A stretch of DNA of 64,000 bases from DATAXI01 sp963756185 (GTDB lineage Bacteria > Verrucomicrobiota > Verrucomicrobiia > Chthoniobacterales > Chthoniobacteraceae), in assembly GCA_963756185.1 (NCBI GenBank), contig CAVWMS010000011.1:186001-250000 (forward strand). Direction: 5' to 3'. The notes beneath the pieces are model-generated. The model was not told the DNA's origin. It saw only the letters and a program-made list of their open reading frames with translations, and searched no databases. This document shows, one piece after another, positions 1-7,412 of the stretch. Made by a program: the position numbers and the translations under genes. How positions within the stretch are numbered: position 1 is the stretch's first letter; every line of letters begins with the position of its first letter.

Positions 1-371
1 CGGCCGTACGGCACGATGCCGAGCGCGAGAATCGTCGGCGCCAGCATGGCGACAGGCGCGAGGAAGTGGACCACCTTGTCGGCATCGCGCGGCACAATGT
101 CCTCCTTGATGAGCATCTTGATGCCGTCGGCCACGGGCTGAAACAGGCCGAATGGGCCGACCCGGTTCGGCCCGTAACGGTTCTGAATTCGCGCGAGAAT
201 TTTTCGCTCGATCACCGAAATCAGCGCAAAAAGGACGAGGAAAACCGCAAGGAGCGCGCAGATATTGATGAGGCTGGAACTGATCCGCACCACCCATTCC
301 GGCGCCCAGGTGAGAAGCGAAAGCAGATAATGCTTCGCGATGACGAAAACCTGGTCCAACGCGGTAATCAT
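1..371 (-). CDS. nuoH: NADH-quinone oxidoreductase subunit H (partial, cut by window edge)
   Basis: First 123 codons of the membrane subunit that couples quinone reduction to proton pumping at the junction of the two complex I arms. The ATG at 371 overlaps the nuoI stop as ATGA. The N-terminus has a first transmembrane segment at about residues 26-48 (SSLINICALLAVFLVLFALI), then the conserved stretch ERKILARIQNRYGPNRVGP followed by FGLFQPVADGIK, which is the quinone-site signature of the NuoH/ND1 family. The rest lies left of the window. It is transcribed after nuoI, an order discussed under the findings. Confidence 0.95.
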   Translation of the reverse strand, partial: MITALDQVFVIAKHYLLSLLTWAPEWVVRISSSLINICALLAVFLVLFALISVIERKILARIQNRYGPNRVGPFGLFQPVADGIKMLIKEDIVPRDADKVVHFLAPVAMLAPTILALGIVPYG

Positions 372-898
372 GGCGTTTTCGCCTTCTTTTTGGCGGCAGC
401 CGCGAGCGCCGCGTCGACCTCCGCGGCCTCGGTGGGCCGGATTTCATGGTAGTAGGCGTTTGATTTCGCGAGGTCGGATTTGCGCAGCAGCAATGCGCCG
501 AAGCGGTCGGCGCCGCTGAGTTCGAAAGTATTGTCCATCTTGATCGCGTCGAACGGGCATACCTCGACGCAAATCTGGCAGCTCATGCAGGCCGAGATGT
601 CGATGTCGAAGACCTTGGGACGCTTGAGCAGTTTCCCGTTTTCATCGCGGTCCTGCGTGATGAAGATGACCTGCGGCGGACAATCCTTTTCGCAAATCTT
701 GCACGAGACGCAGCGCAGGCCCGCGCCGTCGGGTTCATGGCCGTCGTAGACGAGGAATGGAAAGTTCCGGTAGTTCTCCTCGAGTTTCTCGCGCTGCTCC
801 GGGTATTGGACGGTCGTGAGCCGGTCCTTCTCGAAATAGCTCCCGATCAGGTTCCGCGCGGTCACGGCCATGCCCTTGATGATGCCCGCGCCGATCAT
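368..898 (-). CDS. nuoI: NADH-quinone oxidoreductase subunit I (2x[4Fe-4S] ferredoxin-type)
   Basis: Peripheral-arm iron-sulfur subunit of complex I, 176 residues. Two ferredoxin motifs are visible: CVSCKICEKDCP at about residues 61-72 and CMSCQICVEVCPFDAI at about 102-117, each able to hold a [4Fe-4S] cluster that passes electrons towards NuoB. An open frame extends 25 codons further upstream, but the ATG at 898 is chosen because it overlaps the nuoD stop codon as ATGA and gives the family N-terminus. The C-terminal tail is Ala/Lys-rich. It lies in the minus-strand run nuoA-B-C-D-I-H. Confidence 0.95.
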   Translation of the reverse strand: MIGAGIIKGMAVTARNLIGSYFEKDRLTTVQYPEQREKLEENYRNFPFLVYDGHEPDGAGLRCVSCKICEKDCPPQVIFITQDRDENGKLLKRPKVFDIDISACMSCQICVEVCPFDAIKMDNTFELSGADRFGALLLRKSDLAKSNAYYHEIRPTEAAEVDAALAAAAKKKAKTP

Positions 899-2044
899 CG
901 GTCCACCTCCCCCATCACGATGTCGATGCTGCCGAGGATCACCATCACGTCCGCCACGAGGTGGCCGAGGCACATCTCCTCGATCAGCGTCAGGTTGATC
1001 AGGCTGGGCGGCCGGACCCGGTAGCGGAAAGGATTTGGGCCGCCGTCGCTAACCAGGTAAAATCCAAGCTCGCCCTTCGGCCCCTCGATGCGCCCGTAGG
1101 CCTCGCCGACCGGCGGGCGAAAGGCGCGAATCTTGACCTTGGGATTCACCACCGAGCCCTCGGGAATCGTCGTCGAGCGCCTGCTTGAGAATCGCGACGC
1201 TCTCCCGCATCTCGAGCGAGCGCATCATGAGGCGGTCGTAGCAGTCGCCGTGGTCGCCCAGCGGCACGCGGAATTTGAAGCGCGGATAAATTCCGTAGCC
1301 GTCCACTTTCCGGATGTCGTAATTCACGCCCGCCGCGCGAAGAATGGGCCCCGTCAGGCCCGCGTCGATCGCGCGCGCGGGCGTCACCTTCCCGATTTCC
1401 TGCGTGCGCGCGATCAGGATTTCATTGCCCAGCAGCAGCGCGTCCATCTCGTCGAGAAACGCGGGAAAACCGCCGACCAGTTGCCGGACGCGGTCCAGCC
1501 ATCCCGGCGGCGCATCGCAGCGGCAACCGCCGAAGCGCATGAAATTGCACATCATGCGCGCGCCGGAAATGGCCTCGAAGAGATCGAGGATTTTTTCGCG
1601 CTCGCGGAACGCGTACATCAGCGGCGTGCCCCACGCGCCCGTGTCGCTGAGCAGGAAACCAAGCAGCGACGCGTGATTTTGCAGCCGCGTCAATTCCGCC
1701 AGGATGACGCGCAGATACTCGGCGCGCTCCGGCACGTCGACGCCGGCCAGCTTCTCGACCGAGAGCGCGTAGGCCCAGTTGTTCGTCATCGAGCAGAAAT
1801 AATCGAGCCGGTCCGTGTACGGCATTGAGTCGAGATAAGTGGTGGTCTCCGCGATTTTCTCGTGGTTGCGGTGCAGGTAGCCGAATACCGGCTTGAGCTT
1901 CACCACCACCTCGCCGTCGAGCGCCACGTTCATCCGAAAGACACCGTGCGTCGACGGATGCTGCGGCCCCATGGACACTTCGAGGATGTCCCCCTCGATG
2001 CGCGAGGTCATCGCCGGAGGCATGGGGGAGGCGGCCTGGCTCAT
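895..2044 (-). CDS. nuoD: NADH-quinone oxidoreductase subunit D, with one probable sequencing frameshift
   Basis: The 49-kDa-type subunit that lines the quinone pocket with NuoB. The first 297 or so codons read normally (MGPQHPSTHGVFR near the start, then GYLHRNHEKIAE). Near position 1168 one extra C on the plus strand moves the frame. Removing it joins KQALDDIPEGSVVNPKVK and continues to the family C-terminus GSIDIVMGEVDR. Corrected length is 382 residues, normal for NuoD. The reading frame after the break is otherwise perfectly conserved, so an assembly error is likelier than decay. The stop overlaps the nuoI start, and nuoC ends 3 bp upstream. Confidence 0.9.
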
Positions 2045-2047
2045 GGA

Positions 2048-2695
2048 TCAGGCCCCGGCAAATGGCCGCGCCTCCGTCCGCCCGTGACGCGCCGCCTTCT
2101 CGACGATCTCATCGTGCGGCGTCGGCTCGTACTCGTAATCATCCGGCGCCTGGTAATCCTTGCGCATCGGGAAATCCTGAAACTCATCCCACATCAGGAT
2201 GCGCCGGAGATCGGGGTGGCCGTCAAACCGGATGCCGTACAGGTCAAAGGCTTCGCGCTCCTGGAATTCCGCGCTCTTCCAGACCGGCGTGAGCGATGGC
2301 ACGTGCGTCGCTTCGGCGCGATCCGCGGTGCGCATGCGAATGACGACAGGCCCGTGCTTCAGGCTCATGGAATAAAGGTGATAGACCGCCTCGAGAAAAC
2401 CCGGCTGCACTTCCTCGTGATTGATGGTCACTTCCTTTTCAATTCCATCGACAATTTGTTTCTCCTTCGTGGTCGTCTTGATTTTCCGCTCCGGCCAATC
2501 GATCCCGGTGACATTCGAGCAAAAGTCCAGCGCCAGCGCCGCGTCATCGCGGAGAAATCGCGCCACAGCCACCGCGTGCTCGTGTCCCAGCAGGAGCGAT
2601 GATTGCCCGGGCGCCGCCGCGTTCGGAACAATCGTGAGCTTTGCCCCGGGAATGTCCGTCGCGATCCGGGTGGCGATTTGCTCGAGCGTCTCCAT
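2048..2695 (-). CDS. nuoC: NADH-quinone oxidoreductase subunit C (30 kDa)
   Basis: Hydrophilic peripheral-arm subunit of complex I, 215 residues, a stand-alone NuoC rather than a NuoCD fusion. The family signature is present near residue 145: WKSAEFQEREAFDLYGIRF, followed by HPDLRRILMWDEFQDFPMRKDY. The N-terminal part holds the variable domain. A charged insertion around residues 70-85 (RKIKTTTKEKQIVDGIEK) is longer than in Escherichia coli. It ends 3 bp before nuoD and begins 2 bp after the nuoB stop, so it is almost certainly co-transcribed with both. Confidence 0.94.
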   Translation of the reverse strand: METLEQIATRIATDIPGAKLTIVPNAAAPGQSSLLLGHEHAVAVARFLRDDAALALDFCSNVTGIDWPERKIKTTTKEKQIVDGIEKEVTINHEEVQPGFLEAVYHLYSMSLKHGPVVIRMRTADRAEATHVPSLTPVWKSAEFQEREAFDLYGIRFDGHPDLRRILMWDEFQDFPMRKDYQAPDDYEYEPTPHDEIVEKAARHGRTEARPFAGA

Positions 2696-2697
2696 GG

Positions 2698-3312
2698 TCA
2701 GTCACGCTCGATCACGGGTGGGTGAAAAACGGCGGGGTTCGCCGGAGGCTCCAGGTCGTGGGCGCCAAATGCCGGCACCGGGAATTCGCTCGGCGTTTCC
2801 GCGTCGAGGAACGGGGCTTTCTCCGGGCCGGTCAGCTTCTGCTGATCAATCCTGCGCTGCAGCTCCATGAATCCATGCAGCAGCGCCTCGGGCCGGGGCG
2901 GGCATCCCGGGATGTAAATATCCACCGGAATATAGCGGTCGATTCCCTTCAGCACGTTGTAGCCCTCCTTGAATGGGCCGCCCGAAATGGCGCACGCACC
3001 CATGGCGATGACGTATTTCGGATCGGGCATCTGGTTGTACAGCCGCACCACCTGCGGCGCCATTTTCTTGGTCACCGTGCCGGCCACGATCATCAGGTCC
3101 GCCTGGCGCGGCGAAGGCCGGAAGACTTCGCCGCCGAACCGCGCGAGGTCATAACGCGCCGCCGCCGTCGCGATCATCTCGATGGCGCAACAGGCCAGCC
3201 CAAATTGCAGCGGCCAGAGCGAATTGCGCCGGCCCCAATTATAAATCTCCTGGAGCGTGGTCGCGACGACGCCCTGGCGGCGCAGGTCATTTTTCAGTGC
3301 CTCGTCGATCAT
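2698..3312 (-). CDS. nuoB: NADH-quinone oxidoreductase subunit B (N2 cluster subunit)
   Basis: Carries the terminal [4Fe-4S] cluster N2 that hands electrons to quinone. Ligand motifs are visible: the tandem cysteines in GLACCAIEM at about residues 38-46, the Cys in AMGACAISGG and the Cys in YIPGCPPRPEA. At 204 residues it is slightly longer than many homologues because of a Pro-rich C-terminal tail. The frame stays open 11 codons upstream, but the ATG at 3312 overlaps the nuoA stop as ATGA and gives the expected N-terminus, so it is preferred. Confidence 0.95.
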   Translation of the reverse strand: MIDEALKNDLRRQGVVATTLQEIYNWGRRNSLWPLQFGLACCAIEMIATAAARYDLARFGGEVFRPSPRQADLMIVAGTVTKKMAPQVVRLYNQMPDPKYVIAMGACAISGGPFKEGYNVLKGIDRYIPVDIYIPGCPPRPEALLHGFMELQRRIDQQKLTGPEKAPFLDAETPSEFPVPAFGAHDLEPPANPAVFHPPVIERD

Positions 3313-3689
3313 TTCCACTCGAGGCCTCCTTTGAACCAGACCCACACGAGACCCTCCACCAGCAGGGCCATGAATATGAGAATGGCCACAAATGCGCCCA
3401 CCGGCAGACCGGTGAAGGCCACCGCAAATGGAAGAAGAAAAATGGCTTCCACGTCGAAGATCAGAAACATAATGCAGAACAGGTAGTACTGCGACTTGAA
3501 CTGCACCCGCGCCTCACCCTGCGCCTCCATGCCGCATTCATACGCCGAGTTTTTGTCGCGGCCCGGCTTCGGAGGCTGGTAGCAGCGGCGCCACAGCCAC
3601 GCCAGCGCCAGCGGCACGAGCGGGAAAACCACTGCCACTCCGCCCGCAATCACCAGATACAGGTAGGAATCAGGGATGGTCTTCGGCAA
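3309..3689 (-). CDS. nuoA: NADH-quinone oxidoreductase subunit A
   Basis: Small membrane subunit, 126 residues, with three transmembrane segments (about residues 9-31, 66-88 and 95-118). The conserved loop SAYECGMEAQGEARVQFKSQYY and the FLIFDVEAIFLLP motif mark the NuoA/ND3 family. The start is TTG at 3689: an AGGAG Shine-Dalgarno lies 6 bases upstream, and no ATG fits the family N-terminus better. It is first in the minus-strand complex I gene run. A weak promoter candidate lies 39-68 bp upstream. Confidence 0.94.
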   Translation of the reverse strand: MPKTIPDSYLYLVIAGGVAVVFPLVPLALAWLWRRCYQPPKPGRDKNSAYECGMEAQGEARVQFKSQYYLFCIMFLIFDVEAIFLLPFAVAFTGLPVGAFVAILIFMALLVEGLVWVWFKGGLEWK

Positions 3690-3727
3690 TTTTCGCTCCT
3701 TTCGGCGAAACTAAAATTGGCTGCCTC

Positions 3728-3757
3728 ACTATGCGACATTATTCGCCCGTTTCACAA
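3728..3757 (-). promoter_or_regulatory. Candidate promoter for the nuo operon
   Basis: On the minus strand, TTGTGA (3752-3757) and CATAGT (3728-3733) are separated by 18 bases. This is a moderate match to a sigma-70-type -35/-10 pair, about 40 bp upstream of the nuoA TTG. No operator-like repeat is seen. It rests on consensus similarity only. Confidence 0.3.
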
Positions 3758-3865
3758 GCGCCCAAATGCGCGATCTGCCGGGCGTCCTCACCCCCATCCA
3801 CGCAAATTCCGCTTGCCAAAGGAGCCGTCCCGCGCAAAGTGACGCTCCCCCGGCCCTTGCCCTGT

Positions 3866-3894
3866 TTGCGTCCCGCTGGAATTCCGGATACAAA
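3866..3894 (+). promoter_or_regulatory. Candidate promoter for tRNA-Thr
   Basis: TTGCGT (3866-3871) and TACAAA (3889-3894) lie 17 bases apart, ending 58 bp before the mature tRNA 5' end. The spacing is right but each box matches consensus only partly. Supported by position and spacing only. Confidence 0.3.
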
Positions 3895-3952
3895 TCGGGG
3901 TTGGAAATGGTGGGACCCGTCCGCGAAGAGCGGGCCGGTTTCCAGCGCAACC

Positions 3953-4028
3953 GCCAATGTAGCTCAGCTGGTAGAGCAGCTGATTCGTAATCAGCAGGTC
4001 ACGGGTTCGAATCCCGTCGTTGGCTCCA
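3953..4028 (+). tRNA. tRNA-Thr(CGU), target of the integrative element
   Basis: A 76-nt cloverleaf with encoded CCA. The acceptor stem GCCAATG pairs with CGTTGGC (4018-4024) with discriminator T4025. The D-arm is AGCTCAGCTGGTAGAGC. The anticodon stem GCTGA/TCAGC encloses loop TTCGTAA with anticodon CGT at 3986-3988. The T-arm contains GGTTCGAATCC. The gene is intact; its 3' 46 nt (3983-4028) recur exactly at 14373-14418. It therefore forms one att site and was probably rebuilt by the inserting element. Confidence 0.95.
3983..4028 (+). repeat. attL: 46-bp direct repeat (3' part of tRNA-Thr)
   Basis: These 46 bases, from the last base of the 5' anticodon stem to the CCA end, recur identically at 14373-14418. 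Flanking bases differ on both sides (TG/GA here, AA/TA there). A tRNA 3'-end duplication flanking a tyrosine recombinase gene is the classical footprint of site-specific integration. The actual crossover lies somewhere inside the repeat. Confidence 0.92.
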
Positions 4029-4338
4029 GACCCAAGCCTCTGAAGACAAGCATATTAACAGAGAATGTTTACAATAAATCTCTCGAAGAAAAATCCTGCT
4101 TGGACGTTTCTTGGACACTTTTCAAGTTCCATCACCCGTATCCAGCGGTTTCACGGATGCGGGTCTAACCGCTCAATCACACGCCAAAGCGGACTTTCTT
4201 CGCCAGCCGTTACAGAGAGCGAGTGATTGCGTCGTGTGATTGCATCCGCAACGGCCATCATGCGGTAATCCGACAAACAGGACAACAGGAGGTAGCCGGA
4301 TGAACCCAGCAGCCCCAGCTAGGCGTCGTAGGCTCCGC
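4029..4338. other. Left end of the element: no gene, paired 11-bp repeat
   Basis: I see no convincing gene in these 310 bp; the open frame across 4173-4661 on the minus strand looks like a shadow of the gene at 4339-4701. At 4099-4120 there are two head-to-tail 11-bp copies, CTTGGACGTTT and CTTGGACACTT. The same pair occurs near the other end (14220-14241). Given the adjacent att site these are candidate arm-type recombinase sites. Confidence 0.55.
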
Positions 4339-4701
4339 TCATTGATACTGAGAGAACTGTTCGGACATCTCAAACCGAAAGCCGCGTGGAATCGCGAGCC
4401 AAGATGTTCCATTGTTGTTTTGTTTGACATGAAAGATGGTCGCGCAATGCGTGTCGCCGCGGTTGCAGAAGCATGGCGGAACAAAGAAGCATTCAATTTC
4501 GCCGTCACCCTCCCAACCAGCGGCGCGAAATAGCTCAGAGAGTTCGGCGCGAAGCTCCGCCTCCTGCTGCCGCTTCTCTTCTTCTGGTGTTTCCGTGAAC
4601 AAATCGCCGTCGATCTCGCTGCTGAGTGGACGAAAGCAACGGTAATCGTCGATATGCTCAAAAGATACGACTCGATAAGGTCTCTTGAATTGGTGTGGCA
4701 T
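4339..4701 (-). CDS. Hypothetical acidic protein (element cargo)
   Basis: 120 residues, family not recognised. The composition looks like a real soluble protein: a charged helical stretch TPEEEKRQQEAELRAELSEL around residues 37-56, then a Cys-containing region (ECFFVPPCFC, GDTHC) with five cysteines and a histidine that might bind metal. The ATG at 4701 lies 12 bp after the stop of the upstream HTH gene (4714-5061), so the two probably form a transcription unit. No Shine-Dalgarno is obvious, which fits translation coupled to the preceding gene. Function unknown. Confidence 0.6.
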   Translation of the reverse strand: MPHQFKRPYRVVSFEHIDDYRCFRPLSSEIDGDLFTETPEEEKRQQEAELRAELSELFRAAGWEGDGEIECFFVPPCFCNRGDTHCATIFHVKQNNNGTSWLAIPRGFRFEMSEQFSQYQ

Positions 4702-4713
4702 ATTTTGGACGCG

Positions 4714-5061
4714 TTAACGGGATCGTGCTGGGTGGAGAGAGGAGGTAACTCGCCGCCAATCGCCCCAGTGTCGCGGACGCCGGGCCTCCGGTTCTGGCAC
4801 CACTGTCTTTGGCGGGAAATTTGGTTTAGGGGACACTGGGGGTGCCGGGTGGGCCGATGTAACGGGGACAGCGGGGGTGGGCGTAGAGCTTTTAGTGAAG
4901 CCGCTTGCTGCCTTTTGGGTCCGCTGGCGCTGGCGGCAGTAATGGCTCAAAACTGTTCCTGCCGGTAGGTCGAAAATACGGGCCACCGTTCGCAGGCTCG
5001 CCCCTCGCAAGTGAGCGTCCAAAATCCGGTCCCACGTTCCCTTGTCAATGTGCCGTTTCAT
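4714..5061 (-). CDS. Small HTH protein with proline-rich tail (element cargo)
   Basis: 115 residues. Residues 8-45 (WDRILDAHLRGASLRTVARI, then DLPAGTVLSHYCRQR) have the spacing of a homeodomain-like helix-turn-helix of the resolvase/transposase type, so DNA binding is likely. The remaining 65 residues are rich in Pro, Ser, Thr and Ala and probably disordered. There is no catalytic domain, so it is not a recombinase in itself. It precedes the hypothetical gene at 4339-4701 by 12 bp. It may be a regulator of the element; that role is inference. Confidence 0.65.
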   Translation of the reverse strand: MKRHIDKGTWDRILDAHLRGASLRTVARIFDLPAGTVLSHYCRQRQRTQKAASGFTKSSTPTPAVPVTSAHPAPPVSPKPNFPPKTVVPEPEARRPRHWGDWRRVTSSLHPARSR

Positions 5062-5213
5062 TTGCGGAGTCTATTGGCAGAGGCCACTTGCGTCAACACA
5101 AGCGGGGTGCTTCCTGTTTTCGCTACATCAAGCGCCATCCGTTCCTTGCGCGTGCTATCAAATCGGCTTACGGTTCAATCAGTTCTTTGACCTTCAGCGG
5201 GTTCACGGCAGCA

Positions 5214-5447
5214 ATGCTGTCGCCGCAACTTGCTTTCGTTTTAGTCTGTTTTGGGCTGCTCCTCCTATTGGCGACTGGTCTTTACTGGTCGATACTGAGT
5301 GCGACGAAAACACCTCAACAATTAGAAAGGAATGAGCCTATGAGAAAAAAACATACCGTCAGGAAAAAACTGCCGCTTTGGGCGGAGTCGTTTGGAATGA
5401 CAGTCTGGGCAGTCTCAACCAGCTATACCGCGAGCTTGTTGCCGTGA
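5214..5447 (+). CDS. Possible small single-pass membrane protein
   Basis: 77 codons from ATG 5214. Residues 6-27 form one strongly hydrophobic helix (LAFVLVCFGLLLLLATGLYW), followed by a basic segment (MRKKHTVRKKLPLW) and a short tail. Such an arrangement, a small hydrophobic helix plus a positive tail, is seen in holin-like and toxin-like peptides, but I recognise no family. There is no clear ribosome binding site. The rest of the 5062-5483 interval holds nothing I can support. It could be a chance frame. Confidence 0.35.
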   Translation: MLSPQLAFVLVCFGLLLLLATGLYWSILSATKTPQQLERNEPMRKKHTVRKKLPLWAESFGMTVWAVSTSYTASLLP

Positions 5448-5483
5448 GCACGTTTGTTCGGCATGGGAACAAAGAGCGCGGGC

Positions 5484-6017
5484 TCAATGAGCTTCGATCT
5501 CATTGCAAATTGTTTCGAAGGACTTTCGATCTCCGTTTTCGTAGAAAACATCAATTGCTTGCCGCCGAAAAGCAACACGCGCCAGATGGTAGTAGAGCAT
5601 TTGGTTATTTTCGCGCCAATGCTGCGGACCTAATCCGCGTCCCGTTTGAGCTTCTCTGGTAAGGAATGAATTAAGGCAAAATTCAGGAGCGCCAGACAAA
5701 AAGATAAACCTCACGACGTTGCCACATGCGGCGACGTGCTCCGGGGTGATCGCACTAATTAGGTTGCCGGGAAACGAAAGCACTACGCCGTTTGAATTCG
5801 CATTCGCGCAGCGAACGGCGAGAGTTTCTGTCAGGGGTGCGTGGTCTCTGTGGTTGTAAAACTGGTTCCATTCCGGTCTGAGATGATGCTCGTCGATGCC
5901 GTCTAATGGGTGGAGATCAATTTCCAAATGGAGCCAATGCCGCTCCACTGCAAGGTAATTTGAAAGCGCCGACTTTCCAGCACCCGACAGACCGAACATG
6001 AACCATATTGGAGGCAT
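5484..6017 (-). CDS. P-loop kinase-like protein (element cargo)
   Basis: 177 residues starting MPPIWFMFGLSGAGKS, with a textbook Walker A motif (GLSGAGKS) in the first 20 residues, as in APS-kinase, shikimate-kinase and zeta-toxin-type small-molecule kinases. An Asp in LEIDLHPLDG follows where these kinases bind substrate or magnesium. LSFPGN and FIFLSGAPE look like the next core strands. The ATG at 6017 is preferred to an upstream TTG because AAGGGG lies 7 bases before it. It sits 58 bp downstream of an XRE regulator on the same strand, an arrangement that recalls PezAT-type systems. The substrate is unknown. Confidence 0.75.
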   Translation of the reverse strand: MPPIWFMFGLSGAGKSALSNYLAVERHWLHLEIDLHPLDGIDEHHLRPEWNQFYNHRDHAPLTETLAVRCANANSNGVVLSFPGNLISAITPEHVAACGNVVRFIFLSGAPEFCLNSFLTREAQTGRGLGPQHWRENNQMLYYHLARVAFRRQAIDVFYENGDRKSFETICNEIEAH

Positions 6018-6075
6018 ATCAATACCCCTTGCCTTACCGCTGTGTTGATCTTGCGTCAACGCAAAGCCGCGCGGA

Positions 6076-6300
6076 TTACGGCATGAGCTTGTTCCAGTCG
6101 CATTGAAGCGCCCGCTGAAACCGGCAAGCTGTCGTAATGAGGACGTTGATTTCGCCCCCTTCGACTTTTTGAACAGTCCGAATGTTCAGGTCCACCATTT
6201 CAGCCAACTTTTCCTGGGTGAGCTTTCGTGCCGTCCGTTCCCGGCGCACGTTCGCGCCAAACGTGGAAACGTCTGAGGCTATCTCATTCTTGGGTGGCAC
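6076..6300 (-). CDS. XRE-family transcriptional regulator (element cargo)
   Basis: 74 residues, essentially one Cro/C1-type helix-turn-helix domain: FGANVRRERTARKLTQEKLA (about residues 14-33), then EMVDLNIRTVQKVEGGEINV. The start is GTG 6300 with GGGGA just before it; no ATG is available. It precedes the P-loop kinase gene on the same strand and is divergent from the secreted-protein gene at 6374, so the 73-bp gap probably carries promoters for both. It could be an antitoxin/autoregulator for the kinase or a control gene of the element. Confidence 0.8.
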   Translation of the reverse strand: MPPKNEIASDVSTFGANVRRERTARKLTQEKLAEMVDLNIRTVQKVEGGEINVLITTACRFQRALQCDWNKLMP

Positions 6301-6373
6301 TCCCCATTAAGCCGTGAAACGGGGCTTGACATGAACGGCGCATTGGGGCGTAAAATTTCCCTCAAATCCCACC

Positions 6374-6985
6374 ATGAGAACCTCTGTCTTTTTCGTCGCC
6401 ATTCTCCTTTTCTGCTGGCCGAAATTGGGCTGGAGTCAGACCCCGATTTGGTCCTACCCCGTCCCTCCTTCGCCAAATGCGGGCTGGTCGATGGGCGTTG
6501 TGGAGGGAACTGTACCCGGATACGGATACACAGTTTTTCTAAATCGCTTTGCCCCCGATGGCACTGGAGGTGGCGCTTTCCTTGTCGATGAATTCTACGG
6601 AAACTCTCCCTGCCAGAGCATTCGAGTTCTCTGGCTGAATCGGCGGGGGAAGCTGATCCTCGATAGCGATGCAAGCGCCAGCACAACCTACATCCCAAGC
6701 ACCCCGCTATCGGATTTCAATTTGTCGGCGATGGTTCTTCGGGTGACTCCCGCTGAAGTCGTCCTTTTTGTTACAAATACATATACTGGCAGTCAATACT
6801 TCAGTACCTTTGTAGCGAGAGCGGGCAAGGTTACTCGCACGGATATTCCTGCAAGCGAGACTGCCAACGCTGTACCTGAAAAACCAATCAACGATACCAC
6901 CGGCTTCTTTCTTCTGGAACAAGGCGGCATAAATGGTCCGTTGACAAAGATTTCCCGTTATAGCTTTGCACCTCCGGCACTATAG
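6374..6985 (+). CDS. Secreted hypothetical protein (element cargo)
   Basis: 203 residues with a clear signal peptide: MRTS, hydrophobic VFFVAILLFCWPKLG, then cleavage probably after WSQ at about residue 22. The mature part is rich in Gly, Thr, Ser and aromatics with many predicted beta strands and no recognised domain. Cysteine is nearly absent (one in the mature protein). It is transcribed divergently from the XRE/kinase pair and followed 68 bp later by a small membrane protein on the same strand. Exported; role unknown. Confidence 0.7.
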   Translation: MRTSVFFVAILLFCWPKLGWSQTPIWSYPVPPSPNAGWSMGVVEGTVPGYGYTVFLNRFAPDGTGGGAFLVDEFYGNSPCQSIRVLWLNRRGKLILDSDASASTTYIPSTPLSDFNLSAMVLRVTPAEVVLFVTNTYTGSQYFSTFVARAGKVTRTDIPASETANAVPEKPINDTTGFFLLEQGGINGPLTKISRYSFAPPAL

Positions 6986-7053
6986 CCAGATGCGCTCGCC
7001 CTTTCGGCCTGCGCTGATATTTATCCGTCGAATCTTTTCTATTTGCCCTCCCT

Positions 7054-7377
7054 GTGTCCCTCCCAAAAATCCTCATTCTTTGGATCGTAGCTGCGCTTCT
7101 ATCCGTTGCCCTCTTGTTCCCGCCATTCGGATACACCGGGTATGAAGTTCAATCAATGAACCCTAAAATAGTTGCGATAGCGCCGCCAACGAAATTCTCG
7201 TGTCCCTGGACATATCTAGCGCACAGGTTCATCTTCGAAAAACCTCCGTATATTGACACAGGGTTTATGGAAAAGATGGAGCAGGACAATGAAATGGCTC
7301 AATGCTTTAGGGTGAGCATCAGTTGGCGATCTCTTTGGTTTTGCCATGCCAAAGCTGGTGCCGTCAAAAAAGGCTAG
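7054..7377 (+). CDS. Hypothetical membrane-anchored protein (element cargo)
   Basis: 107 codons from GTG 7054. Residues 4-24 (PKILILWIVAALLSVALLFP) form an uncleaved signal anchor or signal peptide, followed by about 80 residues that contain three cysteines and resemble an extracytoplasmic segment. No family recognised. The start codon and absence of a good ribosome binding site leave doubt, but the hydrophobic N-terminus and the position between two same-strand cargo genes support a real gene. Confidence 0.5.
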   Translation: MSLPKILILWIVAALLSVALLFPPFGYTGYEVQSMNPKIVAIAPPTKFSCPWTYLAHRFIFEKPPYIDTGFMEKMEQDNEMAQCFRVSISWRSLWFCHAKAGAVKKG

Positions 7378-7412
7378 ACGGTTGACGGATGAGCTTTTAG
7401 GCTTTGCTTCCT

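Noticed and set aside
4173..4661. 162-codon minus-strand frame at the left end of the element
   Set aside because: Overlaps the better gene at 4339-4701 in another frame; Ser/Arg/Leu-rich shadow composition.
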